DNA of 55,038 nt from CAYJMQ01 sp964371555 (GTDB lineage: Bacteria; Bdellovibrionota; JACOXK01; 2-02-FULL-40-11). The stretch is taken from contig CAYJMQ010000008.1 in assembly GCA_964371555.1 (NCBI GenBank), forward strand, positions 1 to 55,038, given 5' to 3'. Position numbers and translations under genes: made by a program. Under the pieces are notes generated by a model. That model did no database searches. It saw only the letters and a list, made by a program, of their open reading frames with translations, and was not told where the DNA came from. This document shows positions 25,209 to 33,239 of this stretch, one piece after another; the stretch's first letter is position 1, and each line of letters starts with the position of its first letter.

Positions 25209-26291
25209 ATGAAGATGATGAAGAAGAAGCTCAAGCGGATATTGAAGAACGAATGGGTTAAAAAAGTTATTATTATTTTGTTAGCCATTCTGGTCGCATC
25301 CATTACGACCAGCTTTTGCTTTGGGATTAAGAAAGCGGAGGGGGGGGAGGGGCATGAGGGGCATGAGTCAACAGGTTCTGCAGCCGCAAATGAAGCTGAA
25401 GATGATGAAGAAGATGCTGAAGCAGATGCTGAGGATCTTTGGGAAGATGAAGATGATGAAGAAGATGCTGAAGCTGATGATGAAGATTCTCCCAAAAAGA
25501 AGCGTGAGAAATTTATCTGCGACGAGCTTGATGATAAGAAGATAAAAGGGAAGACAACTGATCAAATCATTGAAATTTTAGTGGCTCTTCATAAAAAGGA
25601 GCATAAAAAACGTTACGAAGAAGAGCAGGAAATCGATGATTTGAAAGACGAAGTCAAAAGTTACAGGGAACAAAACAATCTTCTTTTGGCGGTAATCGAT
25701 AAAATGGATCGCAGATTTACAACCATGTTTTCAACACAATTCGGTCTTTTGGATCCTGCCCTGACGCCTGAGAGAATGGAAGCGGCCGTTAGGGAATTAG
25801 CAGCCAAGAAAGAGGAACTGCTTTCAGGTATCTCTCAACGCAAATCATTGCTGTCAGCTATCGAAAAAGAGATAAAACGTCTGGAAAAGAAAGATAGGCT
25901 ATCATCAAAGGAAAAGGTTCAGCTCGGTCTCAATCAAATTCAGAAAGAGCAGATCGAAAGAGAAATTCAAGAGATGATAGGATCGCTCGAGGAAGTTGTG
26001 ACGCGGGCAAAGCTTATCGAGGGGCGAAGAACACAGGTAACAGGAGCGCAGCCGACAAAGCCCTTTGGGCCGGAGACGGCGCCTCAAGTGCAGACACCAG
26101 AGACCGCGGCCAGTCAGCCGGCTGAGCAGTCTGTCGAAGCCCGGGTTCAGCGCTTGTCTCAAGCTGTTGCAGCCCTTTTAAGACGAGGCGGTACCAAAGG
26201 AAGATCGATCCCGAATAATGGCAGACAGCCTGCGAGAGGGCAGATCCCCCCTTTAACCGGTCGTGGGCAGAGAGGAATTGTTGCGAATTAA
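25209..26291 (+). CDS. Secreted or membrane-anchored acidic coiled-coil protein A
   Basis: About 360 residues from ATG 25209, chosen because GGAGG (25198-25202) is six bases upstream; the frame is also open from TTG 25188. A basic N-terminus precedes a hydrophobic signal or anchor (VIIILLAILVASITTSFCFG). A GGEGHEGHE motif follows, then a very acidic Glu/Asp/Ala stretch (about 55-100). A long predicted coiled coil rich in Lys/Glu covers about 125-275. The C-terminus is disordered and rich in Pro, Gln and Gly. I do not recognise a family. The signal, His/Gly motif and acid stretch layout is shared with the next gene, ten bases downstream. Confidence 0.75.
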   Translation: MKMMKKKLKRILKNEWVKKVIIILLAILVASITTSFCFGIKKAEGGEGHEGHESTGSAAANEAEDDEEDAEADAEDLWEDEDDEEDAEADDEDSPKKKREKFICDELDDKKIKGKTTDQIIEILVALHKKEHKKRYEEEQEIDDLKDEVKSYREQNNLLLAVIDKMDRRFTTMFSTQFGLLDPALTPERMEAAVRELAAKKEELLSGISQRKSLLSAIEKEIKRLEKKDRLSSKEKVQLGLNQIQKEQIEREIQEMIGSLEEVVTRAKLIEGRRTQVTGAQPTKPFGPETAPQVQTPETAASQPAEQSVEARVQRLSQAVAALLRRGGTKGRSIPNNGRQPARGQIPPLTGRGQRGIVAN

Positions 26292-26300
26292 GGAGTAGGA

Positions 26301-27821
26301 ATGATGAAACCAAGCACAAAAATCAAATTATTTCTAATGCTTATCACCTTTTTGGCGTCATTTTCGCTCAAGAATTATAGTGAAATCGTCGATACGGTGT
26401 ATGGTCATGGTGGTAATGAGCATGCTGAGGCGACGGATGATAGTAATGCTGATGACAGTAACGGTGAGGCGGAGGAGAGTCCTCCAGCTGCCGCGGAGGT
26501 AGTCGAACCTTCGGGAGCAACAGCAACAACAATGGGCGGACCTTTAGGAGGAGTTACTGCAGCAAAAAGACTGAGAGAAGAAGTTTATGCTGAGGCTTAT
26601 CGTTTTTTTGTGGCGAAAAAACTGTTAGATGACACCCTCTTAGACCATCGCAAACAACGTGACACAAAAACTGGACTTGAAAAGTACAAATTCATTATGG
26701 ATAAACAACTACCATTGATTGAAACAATAGAAGGATTTAGCAACCAATATCCTCATTTACCTAGAGAGATTGAAGAATCTTTGTCTCACGAAAAAGATGA
26801 ATTAGAAAGAGAGGGATCAGAAGAGCTTTTTAATATCGTCAAAAAAATGGCTTCTGAAATTGCGGAGCTGGAAAAGAAAATCGATGAGTCAGCAGCGCCT
26901 AAACCACCGTGCGAAAATGGAGTAACCACGGCTAAAAATGAAGATACTCGTTCGGCCAAAAAAGAAGAAGCCGAAGCAGCAGCCAAATCAGCCAAATCAG
27001 AAAGAGAAGCAAGAAGAATGGCAAGAACACTCTATGGGCGGGTGTGGAGTGATTTTTCTAAGTTTTTTAATGATTATGATTCAGCTGATCCTAAAGAAGT
27101 AAAAGAAGAGATGGATGAATTCCTAAGAGAAGAAGTCTCTAATTTTCTGGATGAAGAGTTTAGCGAGTTAGACAGCAGAGCATTGCTTAATCTGGATCTC
27201 GGAGAAGTTCTCAGCGAAACGAAGATCGGCAGTGAATTAAAAAATCTCGACCGGACAATTCGACAACTTAAAAGAAAAGGACGACTGTTGAAGAGCAAAT
27301 CAGCCGAGACACCTGACGAACAAGCGGCAAAAGAGAGAGAATTAACATCGCTTGCCATTCAGCTCTACGCGGCAAATAAAATGAAATCGAAAATAGCGTT
27401 TGGTGTGGAAAAACGGTTTAAAGCTGTTTACGACCATCTTGTTGCAGCTCAAACACAAAGTGATGAAATCAAAGCTCGGGAAGAGCGGATGATCGCGATG
27501 GCGACGATGTTTAAGGAGAGCGATCCGATGACACAGATGCTCCTTCTCGAAATGTTTGGCGACCCTTTAGCGGGCGGAGCTTCTTCGGCAGCGCCACAGG
27601 GATTTTCACTCGATATTGGCTCATCGCCAGGCGGTGGACTCCGGGTAGGATTGGGCGCGCAGGGGGCAGAGAGCGGCTTCGCGCTCGATTTTTCGCAGCA
27701 GCCTAAAGATCCGTTTAGCGGAATGTTCCCAAACTACCCAAGCTATAATTATGGTGGATTTGGTGGATTTGATCCGTCCTTCGATCCAAGGCGCTTTGGG
27801 GGGAGCTATTGGGGGAATTAG
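26301..27821 (+). CDS. Secreted coiled-coil protein B with a Gly/Phe/Tyr-rich tail
   Basis: 506 residues, with Shine-Dalgarno AGGAG before ATG 26301. An N-terminal signal (about residues 7-27) is followed by YGHGGNEHAEA and an acidic Asp/Glu/Ala segment, like protein A. Long helical coiled-coil regions cover about 85-200 and 215-410. The C-terminal 90 residues are Gly/Ala/Ser-rich and end in an aromatic Gly-rich tail (FPNYPSYNYGGFGGFDPSF). It contains only one cysteine (PPCENG). No enzyme motif is visible. The architecture resembles structural surface or matrix proteins, but that is an inference. A strong terminator follows at 27928-27981. Confidence 0.75.
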   Translation: MMKPSTKIKLFLMLITFLASFSLKNYSEIVDTVYGHGGNEHAEATDDSNADDSNGEAEESPPAAAEVVEPSGATATTMGGPLGGVTAAKRLREEVYAEAYRFFVAKKLLDDTLLDHRKQRDTKTGLEKYKFIMDKQLPLIETIEGFSNQYPHLPREIEESLSHEKDELEREGSEELFNIVKKMASEIAELEKKIDESAAPKPPCENGVTTAKNEDTRSAKKEEAEAAAKSAKSEREARRMARTLYGRVWSDFSKFFNDYDSADPKEVKEEMDEFLREEVSNFLDEEFSELDSRALLNLDLGEVLSETKIGSELKNLDRTIRQLKRKGRLLKSKSAETPDEQAAKERELTSLAIQLYAANKMKSKIAFGVEKRFKAVYDHLVAAQTQSDEIKAREERMIAMATMFKESDPMTQMLLLEMFGDPLAGGASSAAPQGFSLDIGSSPGGGLRVGLGAQGAESGFALDFSQQPKDPFSGMFPNYPSYNYGGFGGFDPSFDPRRFGGSYWGN

Positions 27822-27826
27822 CAAGT

Positions 27827-27856
27827 GTAGCAAGCCATTTGCCTCAGGCAAATGGC
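27827..27856 (+). repeat. Hairpin repeat, copy 1
   Basis: GTAGCAAGCCATTTGC (27827-27842) leads into a 10-bp stem, GCCATTTGCC/GGCAAATGGC with loop TCA, followed by GCGC. It begins five bases after the stop of protein B. The first 16 bases are repeated exactly at 28745-28760, after the HNH gene stop. Confidence 0.8.
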
Positions 27857-27873
27857 GCGCAGTAAAGTCGTAA

Positions 27874-27903
27874 ACCATTTTCCGCCCGAAGGGGGAAAAT
27901 GGT
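27874..27903 (+). repeat. Related hairpin repeat, CCATTT...AAATGG type
   Basis: ACCATTTTCC and GGAAAATGGT are 10-bp arms, extended inside by CCC-GAA-GGG and followed by GCGC. It has the same plan as the hairpin 20 bases upstream but is more divergent. Together with copy 1 it forms a tandem pair between protein B and the terminator. Confidence 0.65.
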
Positions 27904-27927
27904 GCGCAATTTCCGAAAGATCACAGA

Positions 27928-27981
27928 AAAAAAATGGCTGGCTTGGACATTTTTAACGATGTCCAGCCAGCCATTTTTTTC
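27928..27981 (+). terminator. Bidirectional rho-independent terminator
   Basis: ATGGCTGGCTTGGACAT (27934-27950) pairs with ATGTCCAGCCAGCCAT (27959-27974) as a 16-bp stem with one bulged T. It is followed by a T-run and preceded by an A-run, so it can work on both strands. It should end the sigma-54 transcript after protein B. Between here and 28206 only the REP-like copy at 28031 is recognised. Confidence 0.9.
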
Positions 27982-28030
27982 TTCGGGCGCTTCCCAAAAA
28001 CAAAGTGCCTATTTAGATTCTGCTGAAAAA

Positions 28031-28078
28031 GTGTCTGAGCGCAAAGCGCGAAGAATCCCAGCGGAGATGCTTCGGGAC
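28031..28078 (+). repeat. REP-like dispersed element, intergenic copy
   Basis: GTGTCTGAGCGCAAAGCGCGAAGAATC and then GGAGATGCTTCGGGA match the element in holB (GAGCACAGAGTGCGAGGAATC, GGAAATGCTTCGGG) with a handful of substitutions and the same order and spacing. It contains a short palindrome (GCGCAAAGCGC). Confidence 0.65.
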
Positions 28079-28205
28079 TTGCCATTTAACTCCGCTTCTT
28101 CACCACTTTCGATGAGATCTCATCTTTGTCGCTCTATAACGCAATTTCTCACGTTTTAAAATCGTGTAATACATTGATATTATTAACTATTTTAATATAA
28201 CAAAT

Positions 28206-28235
28206 TTGACATCCCCCCCCATTTTTCGATATATT
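28206..28235 (+). promoter_or_regulatory. Sigma-70-type promoter of the HNH gene
   Basis: A perfect TTGACA (28206-28211), 18 bases including a run of eight C, then TATATT (28230-28235). AGGAGGT lies five bases before ATG 28261. It may also drive the coiled-coil gene C downstream, since no separate promoter is visible there. Confidence 0.75.
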
Positions 28236-28260
28236 CTCTTCACTTTTTAGGAGGTGCTCA

Positions 28261-28743
28261 ATGAATTTCAATGACCTATCAAAACTTAAAGACAACCAGC
28301 TGTTAGAAAATTTCTCACTCGTCGTAAAAAAGGAGAGAGAGGCTATCTCTGTAGTCGTTTCTCATCTGGCTGAGATTGACAGAAGAAGGCTCTATGCCAG
28401 AGAAGGCTTCTCAAGCCTCTTTTGCTATTGTGTTGAAAAATTTAACTTCTCTGAAGAAGCTGCCTATCTTAGAATCCATGCAGCACGAGTAATTCAAAAA
28501 TACCAAGATCTCTTAGAATTCTTAGAAAGGGGTGAGATCAATCTTACCACCATAAGACTCATCTCCGTTCATCTGACAGAACAAAATAGAGAGTGGCTCT
28601 TAAAAATTGAGATCGATCACCGCATTCCTTTTAGCCTCGGGGGGGAGTCGACGGTTGAGAATTTGCAGCTTTTATGTAGGAGCCATAATCAATGGAGGGC
28701 TTTTAAGAGTTTTCCTCAAGAATTCTATCAAAATTGTCGATAA
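28261..28743 (+). CDS. HNH endonuclease-family protein with an internal deletion
   Basis: 160 residues. The N-terminal 115 residues match the helical N-terminus of a known HNH family (RRLYAREGFSSLFCYCVEKFNFSEEAAYLRIHAARVI, LERGEINLTTIRLISVHL). The C-terminus is the HNH core, IEIDHRIPFSLGGESTVENLQLLCRSHNQ. Full-length relatives, as I recall them, have well over 100 residues between these parts, including the two-cysteine strand before the DH. Here LTEQNREWLLK joins IEIDH directly, in frame. It is probably an internal-deletion derivative, perhaps inactive. It has its own promoter and Shine-Dalgarno, and is flanked by matching hairpin repeats. Confidence 0.75.
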   Translation: MNFNDLSKLKDNQLLENFSLVVKKEREAISVVVSHLAEIDRRRLYAREGFSSLFCYCVEKFNFSEEAAYLRIHAARVIQKYQDLLEFLERGEINLTTIRLISVHLTEQNREWLLKIEIDHRIPFSLGGESTVENLQLLCRSHNQWRAFKSFPQEFYQNCR

Positions 28744-28744
28744 A

Positions 28745-28772
28745 GTAGCAAGCCATTTGCATAGCAAATGGC
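28745..28772 (+). repeat. Hairpin repeat, copy 2
   Basis: GTAGCAAGCCATTTGC repeats exactly the 16 bases at 27827. The stem is GCCATTTGC/GCAAATGGC with loop ATA, followed by GGC. It begins one base after the HNH stop. The pair brackets a 0.9-kb segment containing the terminator, REP copy and HNH gene. Confidence 0.8.
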
Positions 28773-28800
28773 GGCACGAGTTGTACGTAAGGAGCACGTG

Positions 28801-31578
28801 ATGAAAAAAATTGCTTTGTTTTTGTTCGTTAGTCTCTTTTGGGGTCTCTTTTCTATTCTTTCTGTTACTCCTCTTTTCTCTAACGATGATCCTTTTTTTT
28901 CAGCTCTGCATAAATCAATAAATGAGTATCAATCTAATATAGACAAACTCAAAGAAGAAAATATAGAGCTTGAAGAAAAAATAAGGGATTTTAGAGCGCG
29001 ATCTAAATCCGAAAGATTGGATAATGAGGGTAAAAATTTTCTCTTGGAAAAAGCTGAAGAAGCAGAAGCTAAAATTAACGCTAATAAGAATGAGATTGAA
29101 GCTCTTTCTAAAAAAATAAGAGAAAAACTGGAAGAAATTAAAAAGCTCTCCGAACATGGCCAAAGGATTCTCGAGCATGCCAAGCAGCTCTCTGAGCGAA
29201 ATTTTCATCTGGCATTAATGAGGCGTTATGCATCGATGCCACAACTAGCAATAAAGACGAATCTGTCACCTAAATTGAGTTTGTCACAAAAATTTGATGA
29301 GGATCAGAAACTTTTAGAAGAACTTAAGGAATCAATGCGGCTCCTCCCAGATCGTAGCAGACCTGGTAAGCAGTCTGATAATAATTTTGAAGCAAAATTA
29401 AATGCTGTGAAACATCGTCTTCAATCTATTGATGATGAGGCAAAAAAAGAGAGAGCAGCAATAAGTTTTCCAATGACAGGAGGACTTGTAGGAGCAGTAG
29501 TTCCAGCAAAAAAAGAATCCTCTTATTATGAGAATGAGAAAGAAATATTAAAACTTCGTAAAGAAGCTTTGGAAGCGGCAGTTGAAAGCGCGAATCCTGA
29601 TCTAAATGTCGAATACGATACTGATTTATCTGACCAAATTTTACGAGCAAAAGAAGCAGCTCAACTAACGCTTGAACGGCGGCAAGGAGACATTCTTAAA
29701 AAAGAAGAGATAAAAGAACTAGCCGGGACGGCACTGGCCGAGCTAACGGGAAAGCCATCGCCTTCTAAGATGGAAACTGTCTTGAGTTGTGTGGCAGACA
29801 CAGGAGCGACTCTTGGCGGCGGATTAAAATTTGCTTTTTGGGATATTCCAGCAGCAGGTTTTGAAAAAGCGGGAGGGGGACTTTCGGCGCTGGCAGATGG
29901 AATCATCAAATTAGACGATGTCGCGACTAGATACGGCGGATCGGCAAAACTCGGGCTCTTTTCAATTTTTTCCACGCTGGCGCAATATCAATATACGCAG
30001 AGAGGGAGTAAGAATAGTCAGACGCAGATTTTTCGGGCGATGGCAATGGTTTTGGGGCAAGATATGGGGGTCAAAGGGCAGCTCCCGAGGGGGCTTGAAG
30101 GGCTGACTGATCCCCTAAAGTCGTTTAAACGCCAGCCGATTTCGCTCCAGCAGCGCCTCGATTCACAAGAAAAAATTCTCGATAGTGTTTTAACGATCGG
30201 GGGGGATCCAACGCGCCCCGGCAGTTTCCCTTCCGGCACCCATGAACAGTTTCAGAGGATTTTAAAGGGATCTGTTTTTCCGGGGGGTGTTCCTGATTTT
30301 TCATTCCCCCCCGGTTTCCCCGGGGTCTATGATCCCAACCTTGTGAATTTTTCACGGCAGGCGTTTAACGGTTTCCCCCCTTTCCCAACAACGAAAACAA
30401 GAGGGGCTCTTCTTAACCCGAATTTTGCCTCTGACAATCCCTTTTCCCGGGGGAGCGGAGCGGCTTCAAACAATTTTAAAACCGTTTCTCAGAGCGAGGG
30501 GGTTAGAGCTGTCGCAAATTTAACAGCGGCAACGGCTGTTGTTAAAGAAGGGGCCCAAGATTTTTCAGCTCAGCTTGAAAACATTAATCCCCAGGATAAT
30601 TCTCTAAAGAGCCTGATCGACGATATTCCAGGGCGTGAAGCGAGGGGGATCGCGATTCAAGCCAGGAAAAATGGCCTTTCGTCGCTGCTTACTCGCCCTG
30701 GAGAGGGGCGTCTGCTCGATCTTCAACGCGAACAGGCAACACTGATCATTCAGAAACAGGGTGAAATTGCGAGCCGCAATAAAGAGCTTTTTGAAGCGAC
30801 ATTGGAGTTTCGAAAACAAGATTTTTATGTTCAGCCGGATGAAGACGGGCTTTTGCCGGCAGGGGGGAGAGATTTTTCAAAGCGTTTCGCAAGAAGAACA
30901 GAAGCGTTGATTCGAATTCAGGAGCTGACCCGGCAGCGGGCCGCCGCGATTGAGGCGCTGGCGCTCATTCGTAATAATTTCTTCTTGTTTAAGAGGTTTC
31001 AGGAAGGAGGGAAGCCCGGGCCATTTTTCCAACCCTCTCCTTCATTTGGGCTTTTAAGATATTTCTTAATCAGGCCGCTTTGGGCTGAAACAAAAAAAGC
31101 GGTCCCTGTTCCAAAGTGGGTTTCAAACTGGCGCCAAATTGCCCAAAAGGAATTGCAAAAGGCCGATCGGGAGATAGAAGATAACCGCCAAAAACTTGCA
31201 ACCGATCTTTCTCATCTGCGATTGTTGGTAGCTCTCGATCCAGATGGTGTTCATGAAATCAATGCCGAAGTGGTTCAGATGGAAAAGTTTAATATGAAGG
31301 CATTGGCATGGCAGGCCAAAGATAATCTGGGAAAGCTTGAGAAAGCCGAATCAGATCTTAAAATAAATACCAGGTTAACAGCGGAACAAAAAGAGAAAAT
31401 CCGATCGGATCTGGCCGCTTATCGACAAGAGTTTTTGAAATTAGAAGGGATAGCGAGCGAAGGCGCCAATCAATTTGCGCGTCTGGAGCGTCTGCAGAGA
31501 GAAAAGATGGAAAGAAGCGATCTTTTTGATTATTATCAGGAACTTGGAGAAAAGGTGATAGCGAAATATGCTCAGTAG
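28801..31578 (+). CDS. Large secreted coiled-coil protein C
   Basis: 925 residues from ATG 28801, which has AAGGAG about eight bases upstream; an open stretch before it is not needed. A signal peptide (KKIALFLFVSLFWGLFSILSV) precedes coiled coil (about 30-140) and further helical regions to about 310. A Gly/Ala stretch without charge follows (about 330-370, GGGLKFAFWDIPAAGFEKAG). A Pro/Gly/Phe-rich segment (about 470-560) and a second long helical region (about 580-920) complete it. No recognised domain. The first third is visibly more AT-rich than the rest. It ends 22 bases before ilvA. Confidence 0.75.
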   Translation: MKKIALFLFVSLFWGLFSILSVTPLFSNDDPFFSALHKSINEYQSNIDKLKEENIELEEKIRDFRARSKSERLDNEGKNFLLEKAEEAEAKINANKNEIEALSKKIREKLEEIKKLSEHGQRILEHAKQLSERNFHLALMRRYASMPQLAIKTNLSPKLSLSQKFDEDQKLLEELKESMRLLPDRSRPGKQSDNNFEAKLNAVKHRLQSIDDEAKKERAAISFPMTGGLVGAVVPAKKESSYYENEKEILKLRKEALEAAVESANPDLNVEYDTDLSDQILRAKEAAQLTLERRQGDILKKEEIKELAGTALAELTGKPSPSKMETVLSCVADTGATLGGGLKFAFWDIPAAGFEKAGGGLSALADGIIKLDDVATRYGGSAKLGLFSIFSTLAQYQYTQRGSKNSQTQIFRAMAMVLGQDMGVKGQLPRGLEGLTDPLKSFKRQPISLQQRLDSQEKILDSVLTIGGDPTRPGSFPSGTHEQFQRILKGSVFPGGVPDFSFPPGFPGVYDPNLVNFSRQAFNGFPPFPTTKTRGALLNPNFASDNPFSRGSGAASNNFKTVSQSEGVRAVANLTAATAVVKEGAQDFSAQLENINPQDNSLKSLIDDIPGREARGIAIQARKNGLSSLLTRPGEGRLLDLQREQATLIIQKQGEIASRNKELFEATLEFRKQDFYVQPDEDGLLPAGGRDFSKRFARRTEALIRIQELTRQRAAAIEALALIRNNFFLFKRFQEGGKPGPFFQPSPSFGLLRYFLIRPLWAETKKAVPVPKWVSNWRQIAQKELQKADREIEDNRQKLATDLSHLRLLVALDPDGVHEINAEVVQMEKFNMKALAWQAKDNLGKLEKAESDLKINTRLTAEQKEKIRSDLAAYRQEFLKLEGIASEGANQFARLERLQREKMERSDLFDYYQELGEKVIAKYAQ

Positions 31579-31580
31579 GG

Positions 31581-31595
31581 ATCCTGCAGCAGGAT
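31581..31595 (+). promoter_or_regulatory. Short hairpin covering the ilvA Shine-Dalgarno
   Basis: ATCCTG-CAG-CAGGAT is a 6-bp perfect stem. Its right arm contains AGGA, the presumed ribosome site six bases before ATG 31601. It could reduce ilvA translation unless opened by ribosomes finishing gene C just upstream. The stem is short, so the effect is uncertain. Confidence 0.35.
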
Positions 31596-31600
31596 GAGAT

Positions 31601-32809
31601 ATGAGAAAAATTACCCTTTCCGATGTCGAGTCAGCGCGAATAAAAATCGAAAAAAGCATCGTTGAAACTCCGCTCAAGTCCTCCCACTACTTTTCCTCCC
31701 TTTTTAAAAAGAATATCTTTTTTAAGATGGAGAATCTGCAAAATACGGGGGCCTTCAAAGTGCGAGGGGCGACGAATAAGCTTCTTTCTCTGACGCCTCA
31801 GGAAAGAAAAAGGGGGGTTGTGACAGCTTCTGCCGGAAATCATGCCCAGGGGGTTGCCTATCAGGCAAAAGAGCTTGGGATTCGCTCGACGATTGTGATG
31901 CCAGAGCCCTCGCCGATGGTCAAGGTTCAGGCGACGAAAGCTTATGGAGCGAAAGTGGTTCTCTCCGGCGAAACGTATGATGAAGCATATCAAGAAGCGA
32001 AGCGAATTCAGAAAAAACAAAAATTGGTTTTTATTCATGCCTATGAAGATCCGTACGTCATTGCGGGGCAGGGGACGATCGGACTTGAGATTATGGAGCA
32101 ACTTCCAAATGCGGAGGCAATTATTGTTCCGATTGGCGGAGGCGGGCTCATTTCAGGAATAGCGGTCGCAATCAAAGAGCAGAATCCAAAAATTAAAGTA
32201 TATGGTGTTCAGGCCGCGGGGGCCGCTTCGATTGCCGATTCATTTAAAAAAGGGCGGGTGGTTCACTGGAAAACGGTTCATACGATGGCCGATGGGATTG
32301 CGGCGAAAAAGACAAGCCCTTATACCTTTGGATATATTCAAAAATATGTCGATGATGTGGTGACGGTGACTGATGAGGAGATTTCATCCGCCATTGTGCA
32401 GCTTCTCGAGAAAACAAAGACAGTTGTGGAAGGGGCGGGGGCAACAACACTGGCCGCTCTTTTATCGCGGAAGTTAAAGCTGCGGCAAAAAAATATTGTT
32501 TGTCTTCTGAGCGGGGGGAATATCGATGTCACAACGCTTTCCCATGTCATTGAGCGTGGTCTTGTTCAGGAAGGGCGGATGATGAAACTCGGCGTTGTTT
32601 TGGAAGACCGACCGGGGGCGCTTCATCAGCTGACAGAGATCATTGCGGAACAAAAGGCGAACATCATGCAGGTCGCGCACGACCGCGCGCTTCTAAATCT
32701 TGCCTATGGTAAAACACGCGTCTTATTAACGCTTGAGACGCGGGGTCATGATCATATTCGGGAAATTCTTCAAGCATTGAAAAAGGGGGGCAGCGTACGT
32801 TCGTGTTGA
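31601..32809 (+). CDS. ilvA: Threonine ammonia-lyase with C-terminal ACT domain
   Basis: PLP enzyme that deaminates threonine to 2-oxobutanoate. The 402-residue product has the PLP lysine in NTGAFKVRGA near residue 52, SAGNHAQGVAYQAK near 80, the phosphate-binding GGGGLISGIA near 183, LLSGGNID near 305 and an ACT domain from about 327 (LGVVLEDRPGALHQLTEIIAE). The length and single ACT domain match the catabolic/short biosynthetic form. 2-Oxobutanoate can feed propionyl-CoA, the substrate of the carboxylase operon at 35511-40696, which gives a metabolic link. Confidence 0.95.
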   Translation: MRKITLSDVESARIKIEKSIVETPLKSSHYFSSLFKKNIFFKMENLQNTGAFKVRGATNKLLSLTPQERKRGVVTASAGNHAQGVAYQAKELGIRSTIVMPEPSPMVKVQATKAYGAKVVLSGETYDEAYQEAKRIQKKQKLVFIHAYEDPYVIAGQGTIGLEIMEQLPNAEAIIVPIGGGGLISGIAVAIKEQNPKIKVYGVQAAGAASIADSFKKGRVVHWKTVHTMADGIAAKKTSPYTFGYIQKYVDDVVTVTDEEISSAIVQLLEKTKTVVEGAGATTLAALLSRKLKLRQKNIVCLLSGGNIDVTTLSHVIERGLVQEGRMMKLGVVLEDRPGALHQLTEIIAEQKANIMQVAHDRALLNLAYGKTRVLLTLETRGHDHIREILQALKKGGSVRSC

Positions 32810-32834
32810 CAACCGAGGGTGATCGCCATATTTC
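32806..32834 (+). promoter_or_regulatory. Promoter of the HEPN/MNT/thiolase operon
   Basis: A perfect TTGACA (32806-32811) overlapping the ilvA stop, 17 bases, then TATTTC (32829-32834, 3 of 6). ATG 32841 comes six bases later and has no Shine-Dalgarno, so the transcript is probably leaderless. Confidence 0.55.
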
Positions 32835-32840
32835 GTTTAT

Positions 32841-33239
32841 ATGTCAGCTAAACTAAAGGGCCCGGAAGTTAGTCTTGACCCTTTTAAAAAGGGGCTTCAA
32901 TCCCTCTCTCAGGTTTTAAAGGAACCGTTCAGCGCGCTTGTTCGGGACGCCACTATTCAGCGTTTCGAATATACCTTTGAACTTTCATGGAAACTCATGA
33001 AGAGATATTTTAAGGTTAATAACAATATTGATATCTTTAACGTGAAAGACATCTTTCGGGAAGCCGGGAAACAGCAACTTATTGAAAATGTGGAAGCATG
33101 GTTTGAATATCTGGAGGCGAGAAATCTGACATCTCATACCTATGATGAAAAAATCGCGGATAAGGTTTTTGTCAAGGCAAAAGAGTTTGAGGCAGCATCG
33201 CGTGTTTTCTTAAAGCGCCTCACAGGACTTCTCAAGTGA
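32841..33239 (+). CDS. hepT: HEPN-domain toxin, HepT/HI0074 type
   Basis: A 132-residue helical protein of the nucleotidyltransferase substrate-binding (HI0074/HEPN) family. RFEYTFELSWKLMKRYF near residue 40 and the catalytic motif RNLTSHTYDE near 94-103 are diagnostic. The latter is the RX4HXY form of the MntA-HepT systems, in which the antitoxin AMPylates the Tyr. HEPN toxins cleave RNA. It is followed by the MNT gene with a four-base GTGA overlap. The start sits six bases after a -10 box. Confidence 0.9.
   Translation: MSAKLKGPEVSLDPFKKGLQSLSQVLKEPFSALVRDATIQRFEYTFELSWKLMKRYFKVNNNIDIFNVKDIFREAGKQQLIENVEAWFEYLEARNLTSHTYDEKIADKVFVKAKEFEAASRVFLKRLTGLLK

Noticed and set aside
25181..25495. 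Minus-strand Ser/Ala-rich open frame opposite gene A
   Set aside because: It is the complement of the acidic GAA/GAT-rich coding stretch and has no start-site support.
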